DNA of 64,000 bases from Beverwykella pulmonaria (Eukaryota > Ascomycota > Dothideomycetes > Pleosporales > Melanommataceae), in the NCBI GenBank assembly GCA_001599595.1, contig BCHH01000009.1, positions 2,318,487 through 2,382,486 on the forward strand, in the 5' to 3' direction. The position numbers and the translations under genes were made by a program. Of the stretch, positions 10,799 to 22,980 are shown piece by piece. The notes under the pieces are model-generated. The model was not told the origin of the DNA, searched no databases, and saw only the letters and a list, made by a program, of their open reading frames with translations. Position 1 is the stretch's first letter. Each line of letters starts with the position of its first letter.

Positions 10799-12534
10799 AT
10801 GCGATCATGCACAGCGAGGCCGAGCGTGTTACTTCGCGGCCATATACAGCAAACATCAAGCGGAATTTCTAATGTAGCGAAGAGTAGCCCGCGATTGACC
10901 AACGGAAGATTTATACCGGCGGCAATTTCACCGCTGCGATGTAAGAACTTTCAGTCCATCTCACCAGCTCTTTTTTCATGTCCAAAATTTCGTCCGAAAA
11001 AGCCAAATGTCAGCTTGCCAGTTCAGGCCATACGTCACTACAATGAATCCGGGCACGGCATGCACCGCGCATTCATCGCCCTGGGAAGTAATGTAGGAGA
11101 CAGAATTGCCAACATCGAAAAAGCATGCAAGGAAATGGAAGTCGGTGGCAACATCAAGCTGCTGCGAACAAGTGGTCTCTGGGAGACCAAAGCAATGTAT
11201 GTTGAGAACCAAGGCAATTTTGTGAATGGTGTTTGCGAGGTGAGCTCCAGCAACAACCCAGGATCGGGACCCTCGAGCTCATGGGTTACAGATAGACACC
11301 TCTCTATCGCCACTCAAGCTACTGGATGAGCTCCAGTCCATAGAAAACCGAATGGGCCGAGTCAAGGTCATCGACAAGGGGCCAAGGAACATCGATCTGG
11401 ATATTCTCCTCTACGGCGAAGAAACCGTTTTGACAGATAGACTCCAAATTCCGCATCCACTAATGCTTGAAAGAGAATTCGTGTTGCGGCCGCTGTGCGA
11501 GTATGTGAATTCAGCCTCACACCATATATCCACTGACCAAGTTCAGGATTGCTCCAGATATGCATCTTCCGGCACCCATTCCTAAGGATCCCAAATACCA
11601 CCTGGCGAAACTCCCACATACCCCCATGTCTCCGCTAACCCCGTTGACTCAAAATTCACCATCTCCCTCACCTATATTCTCCCGTGTCTCGAATAGACCA
11701 ACAAGAATTATGTCTATCCTCAATGTAACCCCAGACTCTTTTTCCGACGGCGGGAAAAATTATAACTTGGACAAAACAGCATTTGTAGCGATAATCAAGT
11801 CGCACATCGCTGCTGGAGCCACAATAATCGACATCGGTGGCCAGTCGACCAGACCAGGAGCAGTCCAAGTGTCTCTCGACGAAGAAATATCCCGCATTCT
11901 CCCTGCCGTCAGGATGATCCGCTCCCTCCCTGAAGCTGACAATATCGCTATTAGCATCGATACGTACCGCGCCCGGGTCGCGAAAGAGGCAATCGAAGCT
12001 GGTGCCGATATCATAAACGACGTGAGCGCCGGCGAGATGGACGATAAGATGCTTCCCACCGTCGCGCGTCTAGGGTGCACCATCTGCCTCATGCACATGC
12101 GCGGTACGCCAGAAACCATGAACAAGCTCACCAACTACGCATCTGATGGCGTTGTCAAAAGCGTCGCCGAAGCCCTGAAGCACCGCATCGAGAAAGCACA
12201 AGCGGCTGGTATTCGACGATGGCGCATCATTCTGGATCCTGGGATTGGCTTCGCCAAAACCGAAGAACAGAATCTGGAATTATTCAGAGGTTTAGGCTAT
12301 CTCCGCGAGTTTCCTGGTATTCACAACCTGCCATGGCTGGTGGGTGCAAGTAGGAAGGCGTTTATCGGAAGGATCACGGGAGTCAAAGATGCCGAACAGA
12401 GGACAATGGGAACGGCTGCTGTGGTTACAGCTGCCATCCAGGGTGGTGCAGATATTGTAAGAGTTCATGATGTGAAAGAGATGGCGCAGGTGGCCAAAAT
12501 GGCGGATGCCATATACCGACCATTAAAAGTTTAG
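10799..12534 (+). CDS. fol1: Folate synthesis protein: HPPK-dihydropteroate synthase
   Basis: Three exons, 10799-11239, 11292-11500 and 11547-12534, encode 545 aa. Residues 1-86 are basic and Ser/Arg-rich without acidic clusters, a likely mitochondrial presequence. HPPK follows (FIALGSNVGDR; later GPRNIDLDILLYG), then DHPS with ILNVTPDSFSDGG, DIGGQSTRPGA and LDPGIGFAKT. It makes 7,8-dihydropteroate from hydroxymethyl-dihydropterin and p-aminobenzoate and is the sulfonamide target. Yeast Fol1 has an extra N-terminal dihydroneopterin aldolase; that domain is absent here, so it must be encoded elsewhere. An alternative start at the Met just before HRAFIALG would give a cytosolic form. Confidence 0.92.
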
Positions 12535-12584
12535 AACAGCAGAAGGTTAGCAGAGCCCCCTCAATTTATATCTTTATTGCATCT

Positions 12585-13600
12585 CTATTCTAGTCCCTCA
12601 AAGAAGTCATTGGCTACCCCCGTAGCATCTTCGGCCTCCTTCTCAAAACCCGTCATCGGCACAGCCAAGATGATATCATGCGGCGCGTGCTCAGTCTCCA
12701 CACAGCACACTCTGTTTCCCTCCACCCTCTCCATATCCTCCTTCCACTTCTTCACTTCCTCATAGAACAATTCAGCGGCCCCCACATTCGCGAATATTGG
12801 AGTCCGGCACTCAAACGCATACCCGCTGGCGAGAAATAGCGACCTGCTTCCTCGGAACTTGGGCGCGGCTCCTATACCTGCTTCCCCCACTGCATCAATC
12901 GAACCCCAATGAAATCTGTACGCAAACTTGGACTGCTTTTATACTGATCGATCGTCGCATCCGTTATATCCACCCAGGGCGACCAGAGCATAGCGCCACA
13001 GGGGCCGGCAGCGCCGCGTCGCCTTGCTGTCTTCAATGTATCTGAGCAGCGCAATGACGTGATTCCCGCCGGCAGAATCACCCGACAGAATAATATCTTT
13101 CAGTTTAATACCTAGATCCAGAATGTACCTGTAAAACGTCACGACGTCCTGGAGCCCAGCGGGAAACCTCAAAGCCTTGTCCCTCGCGAGACGGTACTGC
13201 GCATAAAACGTGATCGCGCTCAATTTTTTAGCAAAGATACACGCAGGTACTGCCCCGGTATCTGCAGGATCGGTCGCAGTAACAAAAGCCCCACCTTGGA
13301 AGTGAATTACTACTTTCTGGTCTTTCTTGCCGTTGTATGGTTTTGGAAACCAGACTGCGGACACGGGGGCTGGGGCTGGTTTGATGGTCTCATTCTTGAA
13401 GATCCCTGTGTAGAGAGAGGAGTTAGCGGATTGGACGAGGATATAGCGATCTTTCAGTTTGGAGGGGCTAGCGTAGAAAGGTTGGAGGCGGGTGTTGTTG
13501 GCGTAGTCGTAGAAGAGGACGTCGGGGGTTCCGTACCAATGATAATTGAGGACGTCAGCTGATATTTACCCCAGGTACAGAAAAACAAGATCAACCAGTC
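12585..13600 (-). pseudogene. Broken alpha/beta-hydrolase (esterase/lipase, HSL-like)
   Basis: The minus strand carries an esterase with HFQGGAF (oxyanion HGG-type box) and GDSAGGN (nucleophile elbow), preceded by a normal N-terminal part back to about 13560. It is interrupted at least three times: a frameshift near 13010 just after the nucleophile region, a TAG stop near 12897 (after MQWGKQV), and another frameshift near 12850 before the segment TPIFANVGAAELFYEE. The C-terminal His region (EHAPHD) is intact in its own frame. The 5' end near 13570 also lacks a clean start. No intron placement repairs all breaks. It lies tail-to-tail with fol1. Confidence 0.75.
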
Positions 13601-15027
13601 ATATTTAGTCTTATTGGAACGGACACGCAGATCCCGCCCTCATATAGGGTTTTTTGGCCAAAACTTCGTGAGTGGGAACTCGATGGTCGGCACAATCTTC
13701 CATACATTTCGGTCTCCGTGGCTCCCTCTCACGGAAATGAAATCTTAGGAAATAAGGGATTTCCTCTCATATCGCTACCACAGCCAAACTTCTCTTAGAC
13801 TTGGTATTAATTTCATATAAGCACTGGAGTGCCCTTTAGTCTCTTATCTGTATTCATTTAGAATTTGAGCGTTCTAGACAGGGCGTTGGCGTTTCCCCAA
13901 GATTTCATTCCGCGAGAGACTCCCTATACATCCCAATTGTTCACATGAGATCACCCTGAGCAGTGACGGTCGTCAAGTCATTGATGATAGCGTACATGTT
14001 AGGCAGCGCTGAGCACACAGTCAGTCCTACAAAAGAACTCGTGCTTTGCGAGTAATACAACAAGCCAGTCCAGCACAGAGTAGAAAGGTAGAACCTAGCT
14101 AGATAAAGCCCTGCTTTGTCTGTCAGAGGAAGTCGCACTTTGTTTGCAAATATTTTCCAGGGGTTCTTTAGAAAATACTGGCTCCCCTAAATTGGTATTT
14201 TACCTTGCAATGATTGAAGTATTGGCACTTCCTACAACCAACTTATATTCTCTAGTGAGGAAAAAAACATGAGCATTGCCAGATGAAATCCTGAAAGGGT
14301 TGGAAGGCTATAGTTTCCTGCACTGTCCAAGGAAGGAGTCGACAATGTGTGGGGATTGAAGGTCGACCAAGGTATGCATACTACGTAATCTCTCTTGCAG
14401 ACTTTGTTCAACACGGTTATTGAAGCTCTTTCCAATATTCACAACTAATACAAATTGATGTGACAGTCTGCGAATTCTAATCCTAGGACGTGGAATACGG
14501 GTAGAAAGTGGGTTATCAAATAAACAGCAGCATAACAGCCTTCAAACAAATTTTTTTTTATACAGAAACACACTTGAACGGCATCTCACACCATCTTCCA
14601 CTAACACTAACAAGTAGCCATGACGCCCACCAACCCCATGCTTTCGAACTTCATTAAGGAGAAATGCTAGAGAGAATTGAACAACGGGCCAACGTTACGT
14701 TGTCTAGCGTCCTTCCGAAACTTGGCTGCCCCATTTCGGTGAGAGTTAGTCGTACGCATCTCCCATGTCACTACTTTATAGCATATCATGTTGTTAAATT
14801 CCGTGAGGTTCAACAAGTTCACAAATCCAAGTTTCACGACCAGAGTCGGGAAACCTGAGTACAAACTGAATTCGTTATACTATGAAGGTTATCTGTCCAA
14901 CCAAATCCCGACTCCAGTTCACATCAATATGCCGAGAGCATGAAATTATTTCCTCCGAAATACCACCAGATACACCCTAAACCACCCTAGCCACCCTTGC
15001 TGCCCTCGTCCACCTTCACCGGCGATA
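13601..15027. other. AT-rich gene-free stretch
   Basis: 1.4 kb without a plausible gene. Short frames are present but none has a domain, a good start context or splice partners. No repeat structure was recognised by eye. Confidence 0.5.
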
Positions 15028-16387
15028 TTAGATAATCCCCATCTCATAGAGGTCCAACCGGTTGTCACCGACGTCGTAGTAATCACCGTACCCGCCATAG
15101 TACATTTCGTTAAAGTCATTATCCATGTCGTCGGTGTCGTCGAACATCGCGCTGTCCTCAGAAGATGTGTCTACGTCGCGGGAATTGCTTGCAGTTTCGA
15201 ATAGGTATACCCTGTGGTGTTCCTCTACTTCGTCGACCTACGGAAATCAGAAGTCAATAACATGACTCCGCCTATGAATGAAAATAAAATCACGTACCTC
15301 ATCTAATTGTTCAGCCAAGCTCTTCTTCCATTGGCTGGCAGGCTGGGTAAGTGCATCATTCAATGAGAATTGCAATGCATCCTCTGTATTATAAAGGAAG
15401 ACCAATTCCACATCGGCCCCTTGTCTGATGAACTGCCGACAGATCGGTTTGATGAAGCCTATTGCTTTCTCGAGAGGAATGAATCTAATGTGGCGTTGTG
15501 ACATCTCGATCTTCAGACGGAAACCTGACTTGTGTTGTATTTTTAACAGCGGGTTGAAGTCTTTCTTCGCCGGGCGGCGGTGTGTACGTACGCCTTTGTT
15601 TGGCCCAATAACTGAGCGACTCAGCTTCCAATGGATTGTCATCTGGCGGATGACGTCGGTAGGCTTGAAGCCAACGTGGAAATGGTCTGACAGAAGAACG
15701 TTCTTGATATGCTCGACTCTGTTAATGGTGAACAGATAGGCCGGATACGCCTTGTAGACAGCCTCAACAACCTCGAAGGCCGTCTCAGGACCAACGTAGG
15801 CCGGATCCACAGCATGAGGGACCTTGAAGTCTCTCAGACACTGGCAGGACTTCCCAGGACAGTCCTCACGAGTGAATAGACTCGCCATGGTCCACGGACG
15901 GATGAAAGTGCAGTCACCCACCAATTCCTTGTACACCATGTCTCGCAATTCTCGGGGAAGGCTGGATCGCATGTTCGTGACGAACTGGAGCGTCCAGGCC
16001 TGGGAATAGGGGATGATTGCATGGTCGAGTTTCCTGCCGAGTTTCGAGAATTAATTTTGAGAAGAGAGGCATGAACGTAGTGCAGTAACTTACGACCCTA
16101 GCACCTCCAGCTTCTTCGCGACATACTTTGAACGTTCAAGCTCCAACTTCATCATCTGGTCATCGATTCGATGGATGCTGAATAATGCTAGAATAAGAAG
16201 AGGATTCCGAGTTTTTACAGGCTAAACTAACCGAGAAGTGAAGTCTTTCTCTTCGCGTTTGAGGCTGTTAAAATTAGCGAGTTGATGCGGGGGTTTGAAA
16301 GCTGAGGGCACGCTGAACGTACTCGCAAAGACGCTTGTACGAGGATTGGATCGCCTCATCAAGGCTAGGCGAATGTTCTCGCTTCAT
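15028..16387 (-). CDS. Hypothetical protein with N-terminal coiled coil and F-box-like segment
   Basis: Five exons, complement(15028-15237, 15298-16033, 16094-16177, 16232-16264, 16323-16387), encode 375 aa; all four introns are 54-60 nt and the frame holds throughout. The start is the first ATG in frame (MKREHSPSL); upstream codons are open but have no ATG. Residues about 20-70 form a charged coiled coil (KREEKDF, DDQMMKLELERSKY). An F-box-like element LPRELRDMVYKEL follows near residue 90. The body resembles the large fungal families of unknown proteins with this element. The last 70 residues are strongly acidic (many Asp/Glu/Tyr). Function unknown. Confidence 0.75.
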
Positions 16388-17732
16388 TTTGGCTATAGGC
16401 GCAGAGTTAGAGGAGTGTAATGGCTGAGAAAGAGGGGGGAGAGATGGAGCGCCGTGGAGAGTTTCGAAGGTTATCGCGTCTGGGTCCAACGCGTCAAAAG
16501 CCGCTTATCCGTTAAGTGCTGGCGTAGTTGGTCCGTGCCTTCACCTTATGTGCACTCACGTGACACTTTACCCTTGGATCTTCCCCTAACCTCTCGATCC
16601 TAGTCCATGTAAGTCATGTCTTTTTAACTCATAAGCGCCAAAAACGGCGCGACTACTTGCGCTGTGCTCGTTTAACCCGCAGCCATGGAATGCGGCAAAT
16701 ACTAGAGGCTACTTGACTCCCTTAAAACCATGTCTTTCGACCTGTACCGCTCTTCCATATCACAATCATGGCAATCTACGCAAGCAGGAGCTGATAGCAG
16801 CTCAGTCATTACGAATTGCTGCTAGTTGGTCCATAGGCCGCGTTCTTGGTTGTTTGCAGCTTCGCGCCTCAACCCTAAGACACCGTGTTGGCCGCAGCGT
16901 CGATATCCAAAGGTAGCGAGTTAACTACAGAGAGTTTACTCATCTCTCCACTCTCCAGAGGCCCAGCGATACATGGCTATGCGCCTTCCGAACATGGCAA
17001 ATCAGAGACAAGATGGGAGCCTCTGGGGGAGGCTGTGCCCAGATCACGAGCCTACGACCACATCAACGCCTGAGTCTATCTTTACTAGCTGACAGACCGC
17101 CAGGTCTGGCTCCATGCAACCTGCAAGATTATTTTACGTATCTCCGTAGCCCTCAAGCTTGACTGGACACTGGACACTGAACACGCGCTCACGCCAAACC
17201 ACGTGATATGCTCTCCCACCGTGAGACCAGCGAAACTGTCCGGTGGCACCAAAATGAGAGCTATGGCCTGAATTGCGCTTTCTCCCATTGGATGATTTTC
17301 GTAATCATAGACAGCTCATGCCAATAATAAGAACTCACCGAATGTCTGTGGCTACACTCGCGCCTCCACCACAAAGATATACGAGGGCACATCACCTTCC
17401 ACCTTGGGCAGTGCACGATGTTTCTGAAGCCTCCAGAGGAGTCTTTTCCATTCGCCCAACCTCTCTTCGTCTGGGCGCCCACCGCCGCCCAAGCCTCTCT
17501 CGAAGACTCGCTGTACATGCTATTCTGAGAAAAGCTCTAGCACTCCATCATGACTGGATGACGAGGTTGAGAGGCCTATTTCCAGCTCTCTGAGAAATAT
17601 GAGAGTGCGTGCAGCCTCACCATTCTGGTGGCATATAAATTAGAGCTCTTCCAGCTCTGTGGGCGAACATCATCTTCTGGATATCACTTGTTGACCTCGT
17701 TAGATCCGCACTACTTTTCAAGTACCTTTGTT
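16388..17732. other. Gene-free stretch; promoters of both flanking genes
   Basis: 1.35 kb between two divergent genes. No coding frame with a recognisable motif was found. Confidence 0.45.
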
Positions 17733-19374
17733 ATGGGTTTCAAAACTCTTTGTGCTCTGGCACCACTTCTCCCTCTCATTCAGCATGTTTTCGCTGATGG
17801 TCCCCCTTCTCTGCTCTCTGAAAAGACCTTGACCACAGTCGAGGTCCTCATGGCGCCCAACCCCATCCTAACCAATGACACTACATGTATGAGTGGCGGA
17901 GAGTGTCCGACAACCGAAACTCGCACCGTTTCGTACTTTGTCGCCAACGGAAAGGCCATTATCGACGGTGATGTGATCTTTGGCAAAGAGTCCGAGATCA
18001 CTGGAGCCGCTTCCAACCACAGCAAACGCGCATACTCTATTTGGCCTTTCGAGTCGTCTCGAAAGTGGCCATTCGGTGTGATTCCGTATCAGTATGAGGA
18101 CGCTACCACTGCCTCTGGTCGCGGCCCCAAGTTCCATGAAGCTATTCTAAGATGGACGAACATGCTCCCGTTCTTGAGCTTCACGGAGCTTCCGTACAGC
18201 TCGACAAATAGTCCAGGCGTGCTGATGATACGATCAATCGAGGATGTGGGGTCATACTCGTACGTTGGGATGGTGACCTACCCGGAGTTGCTGCTCGGGA
18301 AGCCAGATCTGCCTGATGCTGATAGGTGGTATACTCATGCTATTGGACACAGTAAGTTACCTCCGCGATGCAACAAAACGTAGTTAACATTCTACAGCTC
18401 TTGGGTTGATGCACGAACACCAACGACCCGACCGCCCCTCCATGCTCACCCTCGACTGCAGCAAGGTTGCAACCAGCTTTGGTTCCCCCCCAACGGTCTG
18501 CACAAACTCATGCTCCGGTACCGGCTGCTACTTCAATGCCCTGCCCTTCCTCTCCGACCCCCACAACTATATGGGCACTTACGACATCCGATCCATTATG
18601 CACTTCAACCCGTCCGACTTCGCGAAAGACCCAGCCGACCCACCCCTCAAACCCATTAGTCCAGTAGTCTTCGACTCCAACCGACTTCACCCCACCGTCA
18701 CCGACGCGAACCGCGTGTGCGAAATCTACTATGAAGTCTGCCGTGGTGTTTGCGGTGATGGAATCCTTGCTCTCGCCAATGGAGAAGTCTGCGACGATGG
18801 CAATAATGTAGATGGTGACGGCTGCTCTGCGGACTGCAAAATTGCCGACAAAACTCCTAGTTGCGGTAACGGTGTTATCGATATCAATCTCGGAGAAGAA
18901 TGCGAACCCCCTAGCACCGCAACATGCGACGCAAACTGCAAACTCATCATCCAGGTCCCGCATTGCGGAAACGGTAACTTGGAGCCCGGCCTCGGCGAGG
19001 AGTGCGAGCCTCCCAGCACTCCTACTTGCTCAGCAAATTGCAAGATTATCGGCCCACCTGCCACATGCCCAGCGCACTGCAACCCCAATGTGCCCAACAA
19101 TCTCTGCCACGAAAGTACATCGTGCATTCCCCTGTATGGCGCAAAGGGGGATCCAGGCTTGCCGTTTGGAATGAGCTATATGTGTGCTTGTGCAGCTGGG
19201 TTCAGGGCCGATGGCGTGAACCCCACAGATTCATCGAAGCAGATTAGGGTCAGTGCTACGGAGTATACCAGTTGGGTGTTTGTGGAGCCGGGAACGGCGT
19301 GCACTACTGAGTGCAGCCCGGACACGAATCCGTTTCCTTGCTCTGAGGTGCCAAGAAAGGATGAGTGTTGGTAA
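17733..19374 (+). CDS. Secreted astacin-like (M12A) protein with altered zinc motif and Cys-rich repeats
   Basis: Two exons, 17733-18351 and 18398-19374, encode 531 aa. A signal peptide (residues 1-21) and a propeptide ending in a Kex2 site SKR (97-99) precede the catalytic domain ([10 protein letters not shown]...). The zinc region reads [18 protein letters not shown]: the spacing HxxxHxxGxxH and the astacin HExxRxDR tail are kept, but the catalytic Glu after the first His is Ala (codon 18339-18341). The Met-turn region [10 protein letters not shown] is present. From residue 325 come three Cys-rich repeats of the CGDG...EECDDGN type known from myxobacterial proteins, then a Cys-rich tail. 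It may be a binding protein or a catalytically altered protease. Confidence 0.88.
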
Positions 19375-19750
19375 ATTGAGGTGTGGGTTTTGGTATAGAA
19401 TGGTTCGAGCGCTGTGTCTTTTAATTCACCTGGGTTTTTTTGCGATGGAGTTTTACCGGTTTGGTTTCCTTATCCGCTTTTTGGTCCGTCTTTCACATTC
19501 TTTAGAAACTTGCTTCTTCCATTCCCCCTTTGCATCACTTTATTTCTCGTTAGGCCTTCTCAGCAATTGAAGTTACTCGCAACGCTCTGCTTCTTACTGC
19601 ACAAAGCTTTATTATTCTACCATGGAGTAATTACTCAATGCATCTAGGGCAGACATGACGAAGCCAATGTCCCCTAATAACACAGCAGTGTTCTCGACCT
19701 TCCTAAGCTCACAATAATACTCAGCTTCCCAAATCACGTTCCTCCAACAT
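19375..19750. other. Short convergent intergenic region
   Basis: 376 bp between the stop codons of the astacin-like gene and the following minus-strand gene; T-rich, presumably two 3' UTRs. Confidence 0.5.
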
Positions 19751-20757
19751 CTACCCATTCCCCAACATCCTCTTAACCCCACCCCCACCCGCCGAAATAC
19801 CCAGCCTCAAGCTTAATCTCAAGCCTTTGGCCTCCATCTTGAACTGTTGTGTCCTCTCTCCCCAATCTCTTCTCAACATCTCCTGTCTCTGCCCTACATT
19901 CAGTCGTCTCTGGACCTCTGCACCAATCATGCGTTTCCTCTTTTCTTCCTTCTCCCTCGTATCCCGCATAACTGGCCCTATCATTCCCTGCATCCCCTCC
20001 AACTCATGCGGCGGTAGATTCTCAAATATCAGCGATCCATTCCCGGACTGTGCGACAAAACACTGGTATCGATAGGCGTGCAGTACTATATTCTGCACTT
20101 CTTGGATTCCTCGGTCTTGTGTCTGAGAGAACTCGAGCATCGACGAGACGGTGCGGTAGTGGGACAGGCTCCAGACTGCGGCGTGCGCGGCAGTGACGAG
20201 AAGGAAGTCTTGGCCACAGCCGAGCGCTACGATGCGCGGTTTGTCTTTCCAGGCGCTGCCCTTGATGCGGGATTCGAGGGCGGCGACGAGCGGTAGGGGG
20301 AGGTTCATCCACTGGTAGGCTGAGTTGTCGTGCGCGAAGAAAGAGTCATTATAGGGGCCGAGGGTGAGCCGGATTTGTGGGATATTGCGGATTTGTGTGT
20401 TTTCAGCATTGGCGGCGTAGAGGAAGTCATTCAGTTCGGGTGGGAGGCCTTGCGAGTCTGATTTGCATTAGAGCTTTGGATGCTGTTGATAGAATGAGGA
20501 CACTGCACCCATGTGGTCTCCCCCGCTTCTATCGCGCCATGTGATGAGATAGCTGTTCTCGAAACCGAGGGTCACGTGGTGAATTTTCCATATTTGGTTC
20601 GACGTGAGCAGTTTCTGAAGTTTCCTTGGAAGCCGAAAGCTGCATAATCATCAGCCCAATTCACATGATTCTCTTCGCAGCCATACCAGTCCCGCTTCGA
20701 CGGACACTGAAAAAAGTGGTTGCCAGACTGGCCGAAGGTGAATATGGCGTCGCACAT
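19751..20757 (-). CDS. Repeat protein of unknown function, paralogue A
   Basis: Three exons, complement(19751-20457, 20509-20614, 20665-20757), encode 301 aa; introns are 51 and 50 nt. The protein is made of four to five imperfect units of about 45-55 residues, each with a hydrophobic strand pair (VTLGFENSYLITW; LTLGPYNDSFFAH; VALGCGQDFLLVT) and a following LPxxL helix (GLPPEL; NLPLPL). After the repeats comes a basic, charged C-terminal helix (REKEEKRKR) and a Gly-rich end. The layout suggests a small beta-propeller-like fold, which is inference. The start ATG at 20757 has an in-frame stop shortly upstream. It is divergent from paralogue B. Confidence 0.78.
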
Positions 20758-21179
20758 ATGATAAGCGGCACGCAGGCCTTAGCATCCAACTCGAGATGGA
20801 AGGGCTAACGGGCAAGACACGAGATTTCTCACGTTTCAGGAGAGTAGGAGAAGGGCAAAAGGAAAGCAAGTCGCAGTAAGTCACAGCCAGAAACACGTCG
20901 TCGCCCACCCGCCAAGGATCACCGCTAGGGTCCAACCAAGGATTCAACGGCGTTCATCCCAAGCCTCGTCCTGGTAATCAAGACAGCAACGCCGTTGCAC
21001 TATTGCTGTCGCCACTATGCGCATAGATAGGCCGGATGCTTCGCTGAACTTACACATATTGCCATGCGCGTTTCCCTTCTCTTGACTGCACAGCTTCAAC
21101 GTCAACTTTTCCGAGAGAGGAGGTTGCCGTGTGACGTCATTTTGAAACCGAGGTATCCAATCGTAGACCACATCCCGGT
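20758..21179. promoter_or_regulatory. Divergent promoter of the repeat-protein pair
   Basis: 422 bp separate the start codons of paralogues A (minus) and B (plus). No further gene fits. Confidence 0.45.
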
Positions 21180-22980
21180 ATGAGCAGTACATCGAGCAAC
21201 ACTTCGTTCTTTTCCTTCGGGCTGGGCGATAGTTTTATTTCCAAGTCGCTTGAGGGCTTGCGATAGTAAGTTCCCAACGCATCCTACGTTCACCGAAGTA
21301 ATATATATATAGCCGGAATCTTCCTGCAGCGCTCCACAAGCTCATCGCGGACGGAAGCGTGGTAGATGTACACTGGGCCGCTTTGGGCCCTGTGCCAGAG
21401 TCGTGGGTTCTCAGCTTCAAAGATGCGAGTGGGAAGAGTAATTTGGGTAAGCTCTTCTTCAACTGTCCTTCCTTCTTTCTCCATGTCCTGCTTCTTCTCC
21501 TTCATCGTCTGTCTTCTTCCACGTCTGATATAGTGTCAACGTCACAGGCTGGGGAACAAACATCCCGACCATTCTCCAACAAATCCTGAGCACTCTCACC
21601 CCAACCCAACATCTGCGTGTCTTTCTCGGACCTCCTTCTCATCACATATCATCGCCCAAGGCCAGCGATGCATCCTTCATCGCCTGGGACCCAACATTCA
21701 TCCGTTGGAGCGGCCTGCCTCCGCCGCTGGAAGCCTGTCTGCAGTCCTGGCTCACTCCTGCTGGCTGGAAATCCGGACCTCCAAAGACCATGACGTGGAA
21801 TGCGAAGGGCGCGTGTTTCGCGAAGAGTGAATTCGACGAGGTGGTGTATCGCATGGGTCCAAGGGAGGGGATGAAGGATGACGATTGGCCGCCGTTCCAA
21901 GACACGGTGCGGGAGTGGAATGCTGAGGCGGATTTTAAGTGGAGTGATGTCGCGGTACGTATAGCGAACCTTTCCTGTGAATCGGTATCCTGTGGGTTCC
22001 CACGTCCGTGAACAATCATAGGCATGTAAAGCAGAGAGGTTAAGGAACCAACCCGGCTCTGGGGTGTTTGCTAGCAGATCCTTTGCTGAAGATATCTGTA
22101 TAATTCTCTGCAAACGCTGAAGCATGCAGCATACGGTCGTATGCTATCCGCAAGTGAAAACCGCAATTGTAGCAGTACTGATAATCTATCTCAGTACCTC
22201 AATTTCGACCCCAGAGATTCGGACCAATTTATCGCGATCCGCACCGACGGCACGTGGGCGGGCTCCATAGACTCTGACGCCAACGAAGAAGCGCTGGAGG
22301 CATTCGCCCTGAACCTCTTCGCGCGCCACAAGCCTGCCAAAACCTCGACCGCAAAACCACAAACCAAAACCAAATCGAAACCGCAACCGCAACCTCAGCC
22401 TAAGCAGAAGCACAACAACCAGTACCGCAATGGCCCCAGCAACGGCCCCAAAAACCCCCAGCCCGCTAACGCTAACGCCGTCCCCGACGCAGCCTCACAA
22501 GCACACTACGAGCGCTGGGCCACCTCAACCGCCACTATGCTCGCCCTCGCCCTCGCCGCAAATAGCAACCCCAACCCACCTACATCCACAGCCCCAACAC
22601 GTTCGCAATCTAAAACCCCCAAGAAAATCCAAATTCGCTCCTCCTCGTCCTCGATCCCATCTAGTCCCAAGACCGGGGGGGCTCTCCTAAAGACATTCCC
22701 GTACCTCCCGCCTGCCCTATCCGTCTGCGCCAACCCAACCTGCATCCATTTTAAATCCGACCCCACGGGTCTGCGCGCGTGCAAGCATGACGTGGAGAGA
22801 TTGCTGAGAGCGTCGGGACTGTATAGTTATGAGTGGTTAAGGCAAGAGAGGATAAGGTGGCATCCGGATCGGTTCGGGCGCCTTTGCGACGAGGGGTTTC
22901 GCGAGAGGGGACGTAGGCTGGCTGAGGAAATGTTTAAGATTGTTGATGGGCTGGTGGGAGAGGCTGAGGGAAGAGGGTAG
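21180..22980 (+). CDS. Repeat protein of unknown function, paralogue B, with extra C-terminal domain
   Basis: Four exons, 21180-21265, 21313-21446, 21548-21954 and 22195-22980, encode 470 aa. The N-terminal 240 residues hold about five units of the same kind as paralogue A (FFSFGLGDSFISK; WAALGPVPESWVLSF; ASFIAWDPTFIRW with GLPPPL; MTWNAKGACFAKS; FDPRDSDQFIAIRTDGTWAG). A long low-complexity linker rich in Lys, Pro, Gln, Asn and Thr follows. The C-terminus is a separate domain with CANPTC...C and a WLRQERIRWHPDRFGR motif found in many uncharacterised fungal proteins. The last intron is long (240 nt), so a small exon could be missed. Function unknown. Confidence 0.75.
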
